From: Pseudomonas citronellolis
GTDB taxonomy: Bacteria; Pseudomonadota; Gammaproteobacteria; Pseudomonadales; Pseudomonadaceae
NCBI RefSeq assembly: GCF_029335315.1
Contig: NZ_JARJLT010000331.1
Location: forward strand, 1 to 50,483
Direction of reading: 5' to 3'
Length of the DNA: 50,483 nt
Shown: piece after piece, positions 1-7,529 of the stretch
Position numbering within the stretch: the first letter of the stretch is position 1
Layout: each line of letters starts with the position of its first letter
The notes under the pieces: model-generated
Told to the model about the DNA's origin: nothing
Databases searched by the model: none
The model's input: the letters and a program-made list of their open reading frames with translations, nothing else
Translations under genes and position numbers: made by a program

Positions 1-35
1 GTGCTTGAACCCAACACCTACGTCACCGGTAACTA

Positions 36-66
36 CTGTTCGCGAGCAAGCTCGCTCCTACGAGAA
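36..66. repeat. REP-like palindromic repeat, copy 1
   Basis: The core CGCGAGCAAGCTCGCTCCTA at 41-60 contains the palindrome GCGAGC-AA-GCTCGC. The same core recurs at about 11307-11326 and at 38521-38540. It lies in the noncoding stretch before queE. Apart from this repeat, 1-272 shows no convincing gene. A TAGAAT at 130-135 could be a -10 box, but no good -35 accompanies it. Confidence 0.75.
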
Positions 67-272
67 GCCGTGCCCGTCCAGCTATCGCCCGAATCCACGA
101 CACCACGCGCCGAGCGCGGGGTTTTCCGTTAGAATCGCCACCACCCGGAGCCACGGAGCGGTTTCAGCTCGGCTGATGTCTGCCCGTCCGGGATTGCCGA
201 ACGCCCAGCGTTCATTCGATTACACCGCACCGGAGGCGGATGGCCTGTGTAGCCGTCACGCCCGTGGCTGAT

Positions 273-920
273 ATGCAACAAACCCTGCGAATCACCGAGA
301 TCTTCTACTCGTTGCAGGGGGAAGCGCGCACCGTCGGACTGCCGACCGTGTTCGTGCGCCTGACCGGCTGCCCCCTGCGTTGCCAGTACTGCGACTCCGC
401 CTACGCCTTCAGCGGCGGCGAGATTCTCAGCCTGGACGCCATCCTCGAAACCGTCGCCGGCTACCGGCCGCGCTACGTCTGCGTCACCGGCGGCGAGCCG
501 CTGGCGCAGCCCAACTGCCTGCCGTTGCTGGAGCGCCTGTGCGACGTCGGTTACTCGGTGTCCCTGGAAACCAGCGGTGCTCTGGACATCTCCGGCGCCG
601 ACCGCCGCGTCAGCCGGGTTCTCGACCTGAAGACCCCGGGCTCCGGCGAAATGCGGCGCAACCGCTACGAGAACATCGCCGAGCTCACCGGCAACGACCA
701 GGTGAAGTTCGTCCTCTGCTCCCGCGAGGACTACGATTGGGCGGTATCCAAGCTGATCGAGTACCGCCTCGACGAGCGCGCCGGCGAGGTGCTGTTCTCG
801 CCGAGCCACCACCAGCTGGCGCCGCGCGAACTGGCCGACTGGATAGTCGCCGACAACCTGCCGGTGCGCTTCCAGATGCAGCTGCACAAGGTCCTCTGGA
901 ACGACGAACCGGGCCGCTGA
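273..920 (+). CDS. queE: 7-carboxy-7-deazaguanine synthase QueE
   Basis: This is a radical-SAM enzyme that turns 6-carboxytetrahydropterin into 7-carboxy-7-deazaguanine in the queuosine/preQ0 pathway. The cluster-binding motif is visible as C33-x3-C37-x2-C40 (GCPLRCQYC), and a GGEPL motif follows. The protein is 215 residues from the ATG at 273, the usual length for the Pseudomonas family. An in-frame ATG at 240 would add 11 residues with no family match, so 273 is preferred. Neither start has a strong ribosome-binding site. The gene lies 24 nt before queC and is presumably co-transcribed with it. In Pseudomonas the upstream neighbours are usually tol-pal-cpoB, which would lie just outside this window. 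Confidence 0.95.
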   Translation: MQQTLRITEIFYSLQGEARTVGLPTVFVRLTGCPLRCQYCDSAYAFSGGEILSLDAILETVAGYRPRYVCVTGGEPLAQPNCLPLLERLCDVGYSVSLETSGALDISGADRRVSRVLDLKTPGSGEMRRNRYENIAELTGNDQVKFVLCSREDYDWAVSKLIEYRLDERAGEVLFSPSHHQLAPRELADWIVADNLPVRFQMQLHKVLWNDEPGR

Positions 921-944
921 GGCGCCGACGCGAAAGGTAATCAC

Positions 945-1619
945 ATGACTCAGAAGAAAGCCGTCATCCTGCTCTCCGGCGGGCTCGACTCCGCCACCGT
1001 GGTCGCCATGGCCAAGGCCGATGGCTACGCCTGCTACAGCATGAGCTTCGACTATGGCCAGCGGCATCGCTCCGAGCTCCAGGCCGCCGAACGCGTGGCC
1101 CGCCAGCTGGGCGTGGTGGAGCACAAGGTCATTGGCCTGAACCTGAATGGCATCGGCGGCTCGGCCTTGACCGACAGCAGCATCGCCGTCCCCGAGGCGC
1201 CGGGCGTGGGCATCCCGGTCACCTACGTGCCGGCGCGCAATACCGTGTTCCTTTCGCTGGCCCTGGGCTGGGCCGAGGTGCTCGGCGCGCGGGATATCTT
1301 CATCGGCGTCAACGCGGTGGACTATTCCGGCTACCCGGACTGCCGACCGGAGTTCGTCGAGGCCTTCGAGCGCATGGCCAACCTGGCGACCAAGGCCGGG
1401 GTGGAGGGCGACGGTTTCCGCATCCAGGCGCCGCTGCAGTTCCTGTCCAAGGCGCAGATCATCCAGGCTGGAGTCGCGCGTGGCGTCGACTATGCTCTGA
1501 CGGTGAGCTGCTACCAGGCGGACGCCGCCGGCCGCGCCTGCGGCAAGTGCGACAGCTGTCGGCTGCGCGCTGACGGCTTCGCGGCGGCGGGGATGAAGGA
1601 CCCGACGCCCTATTTCTGA
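945..1619 (+). CDS. queC: 7-cyano-7-deazaguanine synthase QueC
   Basis: QueC converts 7-carboxy-7-deazaguanine to preQ0 using ATP and ammonia, the step after QueE. The N-terminal PP-loop SGGLDS (residues 11-16) binds ATP. The C-terminal zinc site is seen as a Cys cluster [17 protein letters not shown] near residues 189-206. The length of 224 aa is normal. A GAAAGG ribosome-binding site lies 8-9 nt before the ATG. Gene order queE-queC-tRNA-Lys is the order I recall for P. aeruginosa. Confidence 0.97.
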   Translation: MTQKKAVILLSGGLDSATVVAMAKADGYACYSMSFDYGQRHRSELQAAERVARQLGVVEHKVIGLNLNGIGGSALTDSSIAVPEAPGVGIPVTYVPARNTVFLSLALGWAEVLGARDIFIGVNAVDYSGYPDCRPEFVEAFERMANLATKAGVEGDGFRIQAPLQFLSKAQIIQAGVARGVDYALTVSCYQADAAGRACGKCDSCRLRADGFAAAGMKDPTPYF

Positions 1620-1638
1620 AAATATTTTCCTATAGGTG

Positions 1639-1666
1639 TTGTTTTTGCGTTAGAAATCAGTATTAT
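1639..1666 (+). promoter_or_regulatory. Promoter of tRNA-Lys
   Basis: A TTGTTT hexamer (1639-1644) and TATTAT (1661-1666) are separated by 16 bp. The following bases are GC-rich (ACGCCTCGCG), like the discriminator of stable-RNA promoters. Transcription would begin a few bases before the tRNA. Confidence 0.6.
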
Positions 1667-1678
1667 ACGCCTCGCGTT

Positions 1679-1754
1679 GGGTCGTTAGCTCAGTTGGTAG
1701 AGCAGTTGGCTTTTAACCAATTGGTCGTAGGTTCGAATCCTACACGACCCACCA
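1679..1754 (+). tRNA. tRNA-Lys (anticodon TTT)
   Basis: This 76-nt cloverleaf has acceptor arm GGGTCGT/ACGACCC, a D-loop with AGTTGGTAGA, anticodon loop CTTTTAA with TTT at 1712-1714, T-loop GGTTCGAATCC and an encoded CCA. The queC-linked tRNA-Lys of P. aeruginosa is a known integration site for the PAPI/pKLC102 family of elements. I found no second copy of its 3' end within the window. Confidence 0.98.
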
Positions 1755-1760
1755 TATCGC

Positions 1761-1796
1761 AAAGCCCCTGGCCATAGGCCAGGGGCTTTTTCTTTT
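1761..1796 (+). terminator. Rho-independent terminator of tRNA-Lys
   Basis: A 13-bp stem AAAGCCCCTGGCC / GGCCAGGGGCTTT with an ATA loop is followed by TTCTTTT. It separates tRNA-Lys from the convergent dioxygenase gene that ends at 1810. Confidence 0.92.
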
Positions 1797-1809
1797 GCCC
1801 GGCGAAAAC

Positions 1810-2694
1810 TCAGAACGGCCGGCTGCCGCTCAGGCTGATGCGCTTCAGGCGCCGCCGCTCGCTGGCCGGGAAGGCGCTGCGGCCGTGCAGGGTGGCCTGG
1901 TTGTCCCACCAGACGATGTCGCCCACCTGCCACTTGTGCGTATAGGTCAGCTCCGGCTTCTGCAGGTGGGCGCGCAGGCGCTCGATCAGGGCCTTGCCCT
2001 GCTGCGGGTCGTGGCCGGGAATCTCCACTTCGGTGTGCACGCTGAGGAAGAGCACGCGCTTGCCGCTTTCCGGATGGGTGCGCACCAGCGGGTGCTCGGT
2101 GCCCTGGATCGGCTCGATGTCCGGGGTGCGGTAGGTGACGAAGCCGCCGGAGTAGCCGTTCTTCAGGCGCACGAAGGGGTTGTAGTTGATCAGCCGCAGG
2201 TCGTCGATTTCCGCGCGGCTGGCGGCGTCCAGGCTCTCGTAGGCCAGCGCCAGGTTGGTGAAGTGGGTCTCGCCGCCCTGGTTCGGTACTTCCAGCGCAT
2301 AGAGGAAGGAGCCGGAGGAGGGCACCGGGGTCCACTGATGGTCGACGTGGGCGGGCAGCGCGAAGTTGCCCAGCTCGCCGTCGCCGGTGTTGGCCACCTT
2401 GACGATGTCCGGGGCCTTGCCGTCGGCGCCGGAGGACAGCACCGGAATGTCCGCCGGCGGCTGGAACACCGCGCCGAACTGGGTGGCGAAGCGCAGGTAC
2501 TGCGCATCGTCGAGTTGCTGGTCGCGGAAGACCAGGATGTGGTGCTCGCGGTGGGCGCGCTTGATCGCCAGGATCTGCTCCGGGGGCAGCGGCCGGCTGG
2601 CGTCCAGGCCGCGTACTTCGGCGCCCAGCGGGGCGTCGAGGGGGACGATGGCGAAGGCCTCGGGGGTGATTTTCAGGGCGGCGGATTGGCTCAT
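1810..2694 (-). CDS. TauD/TfdA-family Fe(II)/2-oxoglutarate dioxygenase
   Basis: This is a 294-residue cytoplasmic non-haem iron dioxygenase of the TauD/TfdA family. The iron triad is H116-V-D118 and H270 (in TLHGR). Arginines near 281-285 would hold 2-oxoglutarate. It lies 35 nt downstream of atsK on the same strand, so it is probably the third gene of an sftP-atsK operon. The substrate is unknown. From the context, an organosulfur compound (sulfate ester or sulfonate) is likely, and it may extend the range of AtsK. It is clearly a different subfamily from AtsK, with low identity and a longer loop between the first ligands and the distal His. The ribosome-binding site GGAG lies upstream of the ATG. 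Confidence 0.85.
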   Translation of the reverse strand: MSQSAALKITPEAFAIVPLDAPLGAEVRGLDASRPLPPEQILAIKRAHREHHILVFRDQQLDDAQYLRFATQFGAVFQPPADIPVLSSGADGKAPDIVKVANTGDGELGNFALPAHVDHQWTPVPSSGSFLYALEVPNQGGETHFTNLALAYESLDAASRAEIDDLRLINYNPFVRLKNGYSGGFVTYRTPDIEPIQGTEHPLVRTHPESGKRVLFLSVHTEVEIPGHDPQQGKALIERLRAHLQKPELTYTHKWQVGDIVWWDNQATLHGRSAFPASERRRLKRISLSGSRPF

Positions 2695-2729
2695 GCTTGG
2701 GTGCTCCGTATCAGGCTCTTGCTGTGCTT

Positions 2730-3632
2730 TCAGACTTTCTTGACGGTCCGGCTGCGCTGCCCATCGATCCCCACCGGCACTTCGCCGGCCAGGGTCACAC
2801 GGCGCACGATGCGCGGCTGGGTGCCGTAGTCGTCGACGGCGTAGTGCTGGGTCGCGCGGTTGTCCCAGATGGCCACGTCGCCGGCCTGCCAGCGCCAGCG
2901 CACGGTGTTCTCCAGGCGGGTGACGTGGCTCTGCAGGACCGCGAAGAGGTGCTGGGAGTCGTGCTGCGACAGGCCTTTCAGGCGCTTCACGAAGTGCCCC
3001 AGGAGCAGGTTGCGTTCGCCGCTGACGGGGTGCACGCGGACCACCGGGTGCTCGGTCTCGTAGACCGTGGAGGTGAACACCTTGCGGTAGTGCTCCAGGC
3101 GCGCCGGGTCGGCGTTGGGCTTGGTGGCGGCGTAGTCGTACTCGTTGCTGTGTACCGCCCAGAGTTTGTCGGCCAGGGCCTTGAGCTCGTCGGTGAGGTC
3201 GTCGTAGGCGGTGGCGGTGTTGGCCCAGACGGTGTCGCCGCCGGCCTCCGGGGCCACCACGTTGCGCAGGATCGAGGCCTTCGGGTAGGCCTCGACGAAG
3301 GTCACGTCGGTGTGCCAGGAGTTGGCCCGGCGGCCTTCGGCGCCGTCCAGTTCGAGCAGGTACTCGGTGCCGTCGCGAACCGGCACCGTGGGGTGCGCCA
3401 CCGGTTCGCCGAGCAGCTTGGCGAAGGCTTCCTGGCCCTGGTCGTCGAGCTGGGTCTGGCCGCGGAAGAAGATCACCTTGTGCTTCACCAGGGCGGCCTG
3501 GATGGCCTCGACCGTGGCCGCGTCCAGGCTACCGGAGAGGCTCAGCCCGCGGATTTCGGCGCCGATGCGCCCGGCCACCGGGTGGATGTCGAGCTGGACG
3601 GTGGGTTGTACGGCGTGTGCTGCGTTGCTCAT
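2730..3632 (-). CDS. atsK: Alkylsulfatase dioxygenase AtsK
   Basis: The enzyme cleaves medium-chain alkyl sulfates oxidatively, using 2-oxoglutarate and O2 to give an aldehyde and sulfate. The 300-aa protein matches, as I recall it, the P. putida S-313 AtsK sequence along its whole length. The iron ligands H107-T-D109 and H263 are present, and R274 and R278 correspond to the 2-oxoglutarate-binding arginines, each one residue lower than in P. putida. The gene lies 70 nt downstream of the TonB-dependent receptor gene and in the same direction. The ribosome-binding site GAGGAAA precedes the ATG. Sulfate starvation would be expected to induce it through SftR and CysB. Confidence 0.95.
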   Translation of the reverse strand: MSNAAHAVQPTVQLDIHPVAGRIGAEIRGLSLSGSLDAATVEAIQAALVKHKVIFFRGQTQLDDQGQEAFAKLLGEPVAHPTVPVRDGTEYLLELDGAEGRRANSWHTDVTFVEAYPKASILRNVVAPEAGGDTVWANTATAYDDLTDELKALADKLWAVHSNEYDYAATKPNADPARLEHYRKVFTSTVYETEHPVVRVHPVSGERNLLLGHFVKRLKGLSQHDSQHLFAVLQSHVTRLENTVRWRWQAGDVAIWDNRATQHYAVDDYGTQPRIVRRVTLAGEVPVGIDGQRSRTVKKV

Positions 3633-3702
3633 GTGGTTTTCCTCATTGCTGTAGGTGGTACTGCAAGGGCCCGCGCGGCGTAGTGCCGCGCGGTGAGTGG
3701 GA

Positions 3703-6087
3703 TCAGAAGTCGTAGCGGACCGAGGCGCCCAGGGTGCGCGGCTGGCCCACCGAGGCGGTGTAGGAGCCGTTGATGCTGGCGAAGGCGGCCAGGTAGTAGT
3801 CCTTGTCGAAGGCGTTCTTCAGCCAGATCGAGGCGTCCAGCTGGCCGTCGCCGAGGTCGTGGCGTACGCCGACGGAGAAGTTCGCCAGGCCGTAGCCGGG
3901 GATCTTCGAGAGGTCGGAGTCGTCCAGCGTGCCCTCGGCCTCGGAGCGGTACGAGTAGCCGGCGGTGACGTAGGGCTCGAAGCGGTTGGCCATCTGCCAC
4001 TTGTATTCGCCGTTGAGGTTGGCGATCCATTTCGAGGCGCCGACCACGCGCTTGCCGGTGAGGTCGCAGGTGGCCGGGGCGCCGGCCTGGGTGCTGATCT
4101 CCGCCGGGCACGGGGCGTCCTTGAACGACAGGTAGGTGACGTCGTTGTAGGAGCCGTTGAAGTTCAGGGTCAGGCCACGCAGGGGCAGGGCGGTGGCTTC
4201 GAACTCCAGGCCGCGCGAGCGTACGCTGCCGGCGTTGGAGAGCACCTGCACCAGGCTGGTGGAGCCGGCCGGCTGGTAGTAGGTGGTGGCCTGGTAGCCG
4301 TGGATACCGGTCCAGAAAATGTTGGCGTTGAGCTGCAGGCGGCGGTCGAACAGGGTCGACTTGATCCCCAGCTCGGCGTCGTTGGCGCGCTCCGGGCCGA
4401 CCAGCAGCGAGTCCGCCCCGGCGGTCGGCGCGCTGGCCACGGCCAGGTTCACCCCGCCGGACTTCTCGCCGTGGGACAGCGAGGCGTAGCCCAGCAGGTC
4501 GTCGGTGAACTGGTAGCTCAGGCTGAGCAGCGCCGAGGGGGCGAAGCTGTACAGGCTGAGGTCGCCGGAGTCGTAGGCGCCCAGTTGGCCGTTGCGCACC
4601 GCGGCGGCGGCGCCGCTCACGGCCGCGCCGCCGACCGGGGCGAAGCGCTGCACCTTGGCGTCCTTCTCCTCGTAGGTGCCGCGCAGGCCGGCGGTGAAGT
4701 CGAGCTTGTCGGTCAGATGCCAGGTGCTCTGGGAGAACAGCGCGAAGCTGTCCGTTTCGATCTTGCCGTTGGCCTTGCTGGAGGTGTTGTTCAGCGCGTT
4801 GAGGTTGCTGCCCAGCAGGTAGCTGTCGGCGACCGGGCCGTAGTCGGTGAAGGTCTTGTTGCCGAGGTTCTGGTTGAACGCGTAGGCACCGACCACGTAG
4901 TCGAAGGCGCCGCCGGTGGGCGATGCCAGGCGGATTTCCTGGGAGAACTGGCGGTCGCGCACCGCCACCCCGGTGTTGCGGATCGCCGAGACGTTGAGCT
5001 GTTCGTCGTTGGCCGGGGTGAAGTTCCAGAAGCGGTAGGCGCTGATGGAGGTCAGGGTGAAGTCGTTGGCCAGCTTCCAGTTGGCCTCCACCGAGCTGCC
5101 GCCCTGGTGCACGCTGACGTGCTGGCGGCCGTCGATGTTGACCTTGTGCCGGTCCGGGTCGGCGATCGGCGAGGCGCCGACCAGCGCGGCGCGCTGCCAG
5201 AAGCGAGGCGCGGCGCCGTAGACGACCATGCTGCCGTAGCTGGAGTCCTCCTCGTTGTACTCGTTGATCCAGCGCAGGCTGAAGTCTTCGTTCGGCTTGT
5301 ACAGCAGCTGGCCGCGGATGCCCTGGCGCTCGCCGCCGTTGAGCTTGTTGCCGTCGTGGACGTTGGTGATGTAACCGTCGTCGCGGGTGCGGTAGGCCGA
5401 GACGCGCCCGGCCAGCTCGTCGGTGAGCGGCCCGGAGATGGTGCCGCGCCCCTGGAAGTAGCCTTCCTGGCCGCCGGAGACCTCGATGGTGCGCTCCGGG
5501 GTGAAGGTCGGCGCGCGGGTGCTGATGTTCAGCACGCCGGCGGTGGTGTTCTTGCCGAACAGGGTGCCCTGCGGGCCGCGCAGCAGCTCCAGCTGCTCGA
5601 TGTCCAGCAGGTCGAACACCGCCATCCCCGGGCGGCCCAGGTAGACGTTGTCCAGGTAGATCCCGGCGGAACCTTCCAGGCCGTCGCTGGCCGGGTTGTT
5701 GCCGATGCCGCGCACCGCGATGCTCGACTGCCGGGCGTGGATGAAGGCGACGTTGACGCTGGGCAGCACCTGCTGCAGGTCCTGCACCTTGCTGATGCGC
5801 TGGCTTTCCAGGGTGGCGCCGTCCAGCACGGTGAGCGGGGTGGGCACTTTCTGCGAGTCTTCCTCGCGGCGCCGGGCGGTGACCGTGACCTTGCCCAGGG
5901 CGGCGGCCTGGCTGGTGTTTTCGCTGGTGCTCGGTGTGCTGTCCCGGGCCTCGTCCTGCTCGGCGGCCAGCGCCGGCAGCGCGCCGCCCAGGGCCAGCAG
6001 CAGGGCCAGGGCGTAGTCCGGGACGAAGCCTCGGCTGCGGCCGGGGCGGAGGGGGAACTGCGGGTACTGCGGGGTACTTCGGCTCAT
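3703..6087 (-). CDS. sftP: TonB-dependent outer-membrane receptor SftP
   Basis: This is a 794-residue outer-membrane receptor. It has an N-terminal signal sequence (hydrophobic ALALLLALGGALPALA about residues 26-41), a TonB-box-like KVTVTA near residue 65, a plug domain with LLRGPQGTLFGKNTTAG, and a 22-strand barrel ending in the typical C-terminal aromatic (VRYDF). In P. putida the sulfate-ester receptor SftP sits next to the LysR gene sftR, and the arrangement here is the same, with atsK just downstream. The likely ligand is a sulfate ester. The tonB2-exbBD genes 8 kb away may supply energy. The long N-terminal extension before the hydrophobic stretch could mean a start downstream of 6087. 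Confidence 0.88.
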   Translation of the reverse strand: MSRSTPQYPQFPLRPGRSRGFVPDYALALLLALGGALPALAAEQDEARDSTPSTSENTSQAAALGKVTVTARRREEDSQKVPTPLTVLDGATLESQRISKVQDLQQVLPSVNVAFIHARQSSIAVRGIGNNPASDGLEGSAGIYLDNVYLGRPGMAVFDLLDIEQLELLRGPQGTLFGKNTTAGVLNISTRAPTFTPERTIEVSGGQEGYFQGRGTISGPLTDELAGRVSAYRTRDDGYITNVHDGNKLNGGERQGIRGQLLYKPNEDFSLRWINEYNEEDSSYGSMVVYGAAPRFWQRAALVGASPIADPDRHKVNIDGRQHVSVHQGGSSVEANWKLANDFTLTSISAYRFWNFTPANDEQLNVSAIRNTGVAVRDRQFSQEIRLASPTGGAFDYVVGAYAFNQNLGNKTFTDYGPVADSYLLGSNLNALNNTSSKANGKIETDSFALFSQSTWHLTDKLDFTAGLRGTYEEKDAKVQRFAPVGGAAVSGAAAAVRNGQLGAYDSGDLSLYSFAPSALLSLSYQFTDDLLGYASLSHGEKSGGVNLAVASAPTAGADSLLVGPERANDAELGIKSTLFDRRLQLNANIFWTGIHGYQATTYYQPAGSTSLVQVLSNAGSVRSRGLEFEATALPLRGLTLNFNGSYNDVTYLSFKDAPCPAEISTQAGAPATCDLTGKRVVGASKWIANLNGEYKWQMANRFEPYVTAGYSYRSEAEGTLDDSDLSKIPGYGLANFSVGVRHDLGDGQLDASIWLKNAFDKDYYLAAFASINGSYTASVGQPRTLGASVRYDF

Positions 6088-6207
6088 CGAATCTTCCTTG
6101 CATCAGGCTCTGCCCGGCCAAACGCGGGCAACAGGGGGCCGCGCCACGCGGAATGTGGCGAAGGCGGCTCTCTCGAAATCGCTGGGCGCCGCGTCGGGCG
6201 CCGGGGC

Positions 6208-6279
6208 TCAGCGGCTACAGCTGAGCGGCGGAAGCATTCGTGCCGGCAGCAGGCGCGGGGCGAAAGGGTGCAAGGCCAT
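6208..6279 (-). CDS. Possible Cys-containing leader peptide of sftP-atsK (23 codons)
   Basis: A short reading frame starts at an ATG preceded by AGGAG with 7-nt spacing. It encodes 23 residues beginning MALHPFAPRL and ending PLSCSR, with the single Cys codon three codons before the stop. It lies in the leader of the sulfur-starvation operon, about 120 nt before sftP. Hairpin-forming sequences follow (GGCGCC repeats near 6181-6205, and CGCCAC/GTGGCG near 6150-6170). Leader peptides with late Cys codons are known to attenuate sulfur genes in other bacteria. Nothing in the sequence proves translation, and the frame is short enough to occur by chance. Confidence 0.4.
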   Translation of the reverse strand: MALHPFAPRLLPARMLPPLSCSR

Positions 6280-6304
6280 CGGGAGGCTCCTGGTCGAGGG
6301 GTAT

Positions 6305-6358
6305 ATTCTTATTTCTTAAAAGAATAAATTTAAGTTTTATTCTTCGTTGACGGAATAA
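6305..6358. promoter_or_regulatory. AT-rich dyads in the sftP/sftR divergent promoter
   Basis: Three overlapping inverted repeats sit in a sharply AT-rich stretch: ATTCTT-N9-AAGAAT (6305-6325), AAGAATAAA-N7-TTTATTCTT (6320-6344) and TTATTC-N10-GAATAA (6337-6358). The first fits the T-N11-A shape of LysR-family sites. A TTGACG at 6347-6352 with TAAAAC 17 bp later could be the sftR promoter. SftR or CysB is the likely ligand (inference). Confidence 0.5.
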
Positions 6359-6433
6359 GAGCTTGCATTTAAAACCAGCGCATCCCCGACGGCAAATGCC
6401 TTCGTCCAATATTTTCAATGCCGGTAAAGCATC

Positions 6434-7354
6434 ATGGATCTGCGCCAACTGCGTTACTTCATCGCCCTCACCGAACACCGCAGTTTCGTTCGCGCGGCCG
6501 ACGCCATGGGCATCACCCAGCCGGCGTTCAGCCGCAGCATCCAGGGTCTGGAGCAGGAGCTCGGTTGCCAGCTGGTGGACCGCGGCAGCAAGGAGCTGCG
6601 CCCGACCCCGGAAGGCCAGGTGGTGCTGCAGCACGCCCTGCGCCTGGTGCAGGGGGCGGCCAACCTGACCCAGGAAATCACCCAACTGAACAAACTGGAC
6701 GCCGGCGAGCTGCGCTTCGGCAGCGGGCCGGCGCCGGCGCAGAAGCTGGTGCCCGACGCGGTGGCGCGGCTGATCCAGCGTCACCCGCGCCTGCAGATCG
6801 ACGTGCAGGTGGACAACTGGGAGCGCCTGTCGCGCAGCCTGGTGCGCGAGGAGATCGAGTTCTTCATCGCCGACATCCGCCATTTCGAGGCCGACCCCGG
6901 CTTCCAGACCCGCCCGCTGCACCCGCGCCGCGGCCTGTTCTTCTGCCGCCCCGGGCACCCCCTGCTGAGCAAGGACAGCCTGTCGACCAACGACCTGTTC
7001 GCCTACCCGCTGGCCTCGGCGCGGATGCCGCCGGGCATCCGCAAGCTGCTGGCCAACCTCAGCGGCAAGAGCGACTTGCAGGCTAACATCCAGTGCGAGC
7101 ACCTGGGCTCGCTGGTGCGCATCGTCAGCCAGACCGACGCCATCGGCGTGGGCAGCGAGGACGGCCTGCGCATGGCGCTGGCCAACGGCGAGGTGGAGCG
7201 CCTGCACCTGCGCAACCTGCCGCAGAACATCGACAGCCTGCAGGCCCGCTGCGGCATCGTCAGCCGCACCGGCTACCGCCTTTCGGCGGCGGCGCGGGCG
7301 CTGATCGAGACGCTGGTGGAACTGGACGCCGAGGAGCAGAGCGCGGTGGCGTGA
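6434..7354 (+). CDS. sftR: LysR-family regulator SftR
   Basis: The protein is 306 residues with an N-terminal winged helix-turn-helix (about 1-60; AADAMGITQPAFSRSIQGLEQELG) and a LysR substrate-binding domain. It is divergent from sftP, the layout described for SftR of P. putida, where it is needed for sulfate-ester utilisation. The intergenic dyads are its probable operators. The start at 6434 gives the canonical MDLRQLRYF beginning, though the ribosome-binding site is weak. It converges on atsR across a palindromic repeat doublet. Confidence 0.88.
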   Translation: MDLRQLRYFIALTEHRSFVRAADAMGITQPAFSRSIQGLEQELGCQLVDRGSKELRPTPEGQVVLQHALRLVQGAANLTQEITQLNKLDAGELRFGSGPAPAQKLVPDAVARLIQRHPRLQIDVQVDNWERLSRSLVREEIEFFIADIRHFEADPGFQTRPLHPRRGLFFCRPGHPLLSKDSLSTNDLFAYPLASARMPPGIRKLLANLSGKSDLQANIQCEHLGSLVRIVSQTDAIGVGSEDGLRMALANGEVERLHLRNLPQNIDSLQARCGIVSRTGYRLSAAARALIETLVELDAEEQSAVA

Positions 7355-7375
7355 GGTGTTTGCGGGGAGGGTGAG

Positions 7376-7452
7376 GCGGCGGATAACCGCGAACGGTTAT
7401 CCGCCTGCGGTGGGCGTGGCGTAGGGCGAATAACGCTCCGCGTTATCCGCCG
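7376..7452. repeat. GGATAAC palindromic repeat doublet, locus 1
   Basis: Two imperfect palindromes lie about 20 bp apart between the convergent ends of sftR and atsR. The first is GGCGGATAACC...GGTTATCCGCC (7376-7404) and the second GGGCGAATAACG...CGTTATCCGCCG (7424-7452). The same family recurs as doublets at 22425-22509 and 45213-45296. Confidence 0.85.
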
Positions 7453-7529
7453 TTTGGCCTTGGTTCCTGGCGGTGCCGGGGGTGACCTGGGCGTTTCCGC
7501 GATTGAACTCCAGGCTGCTACGGCCTCAA

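Noticed and set aside
1-272. Riboswitch (preQ1/preQ0) upstream of queE-queC
   Set aside because: I saw no preQ1-like conserved core or terminator hairpin; the stretch holds only a REP-like repeat and short inverted repeats.
129-1124. Open frame on the minus strand covering queE and the 5' part of queC
   Set aside because: It overlaps two genes with clear catalytic motifs and has no family resemblance.
3697-6327. Long open frame (876 codons) on the plus strand opposite sftP
   Set aside because: It is antisense to a complete TonB-dependent receptor gene with recognisable domains. Long antisense frames are common in GC-rich DNA, and the translation is low-complexity Val/Ala/Gly-rich.
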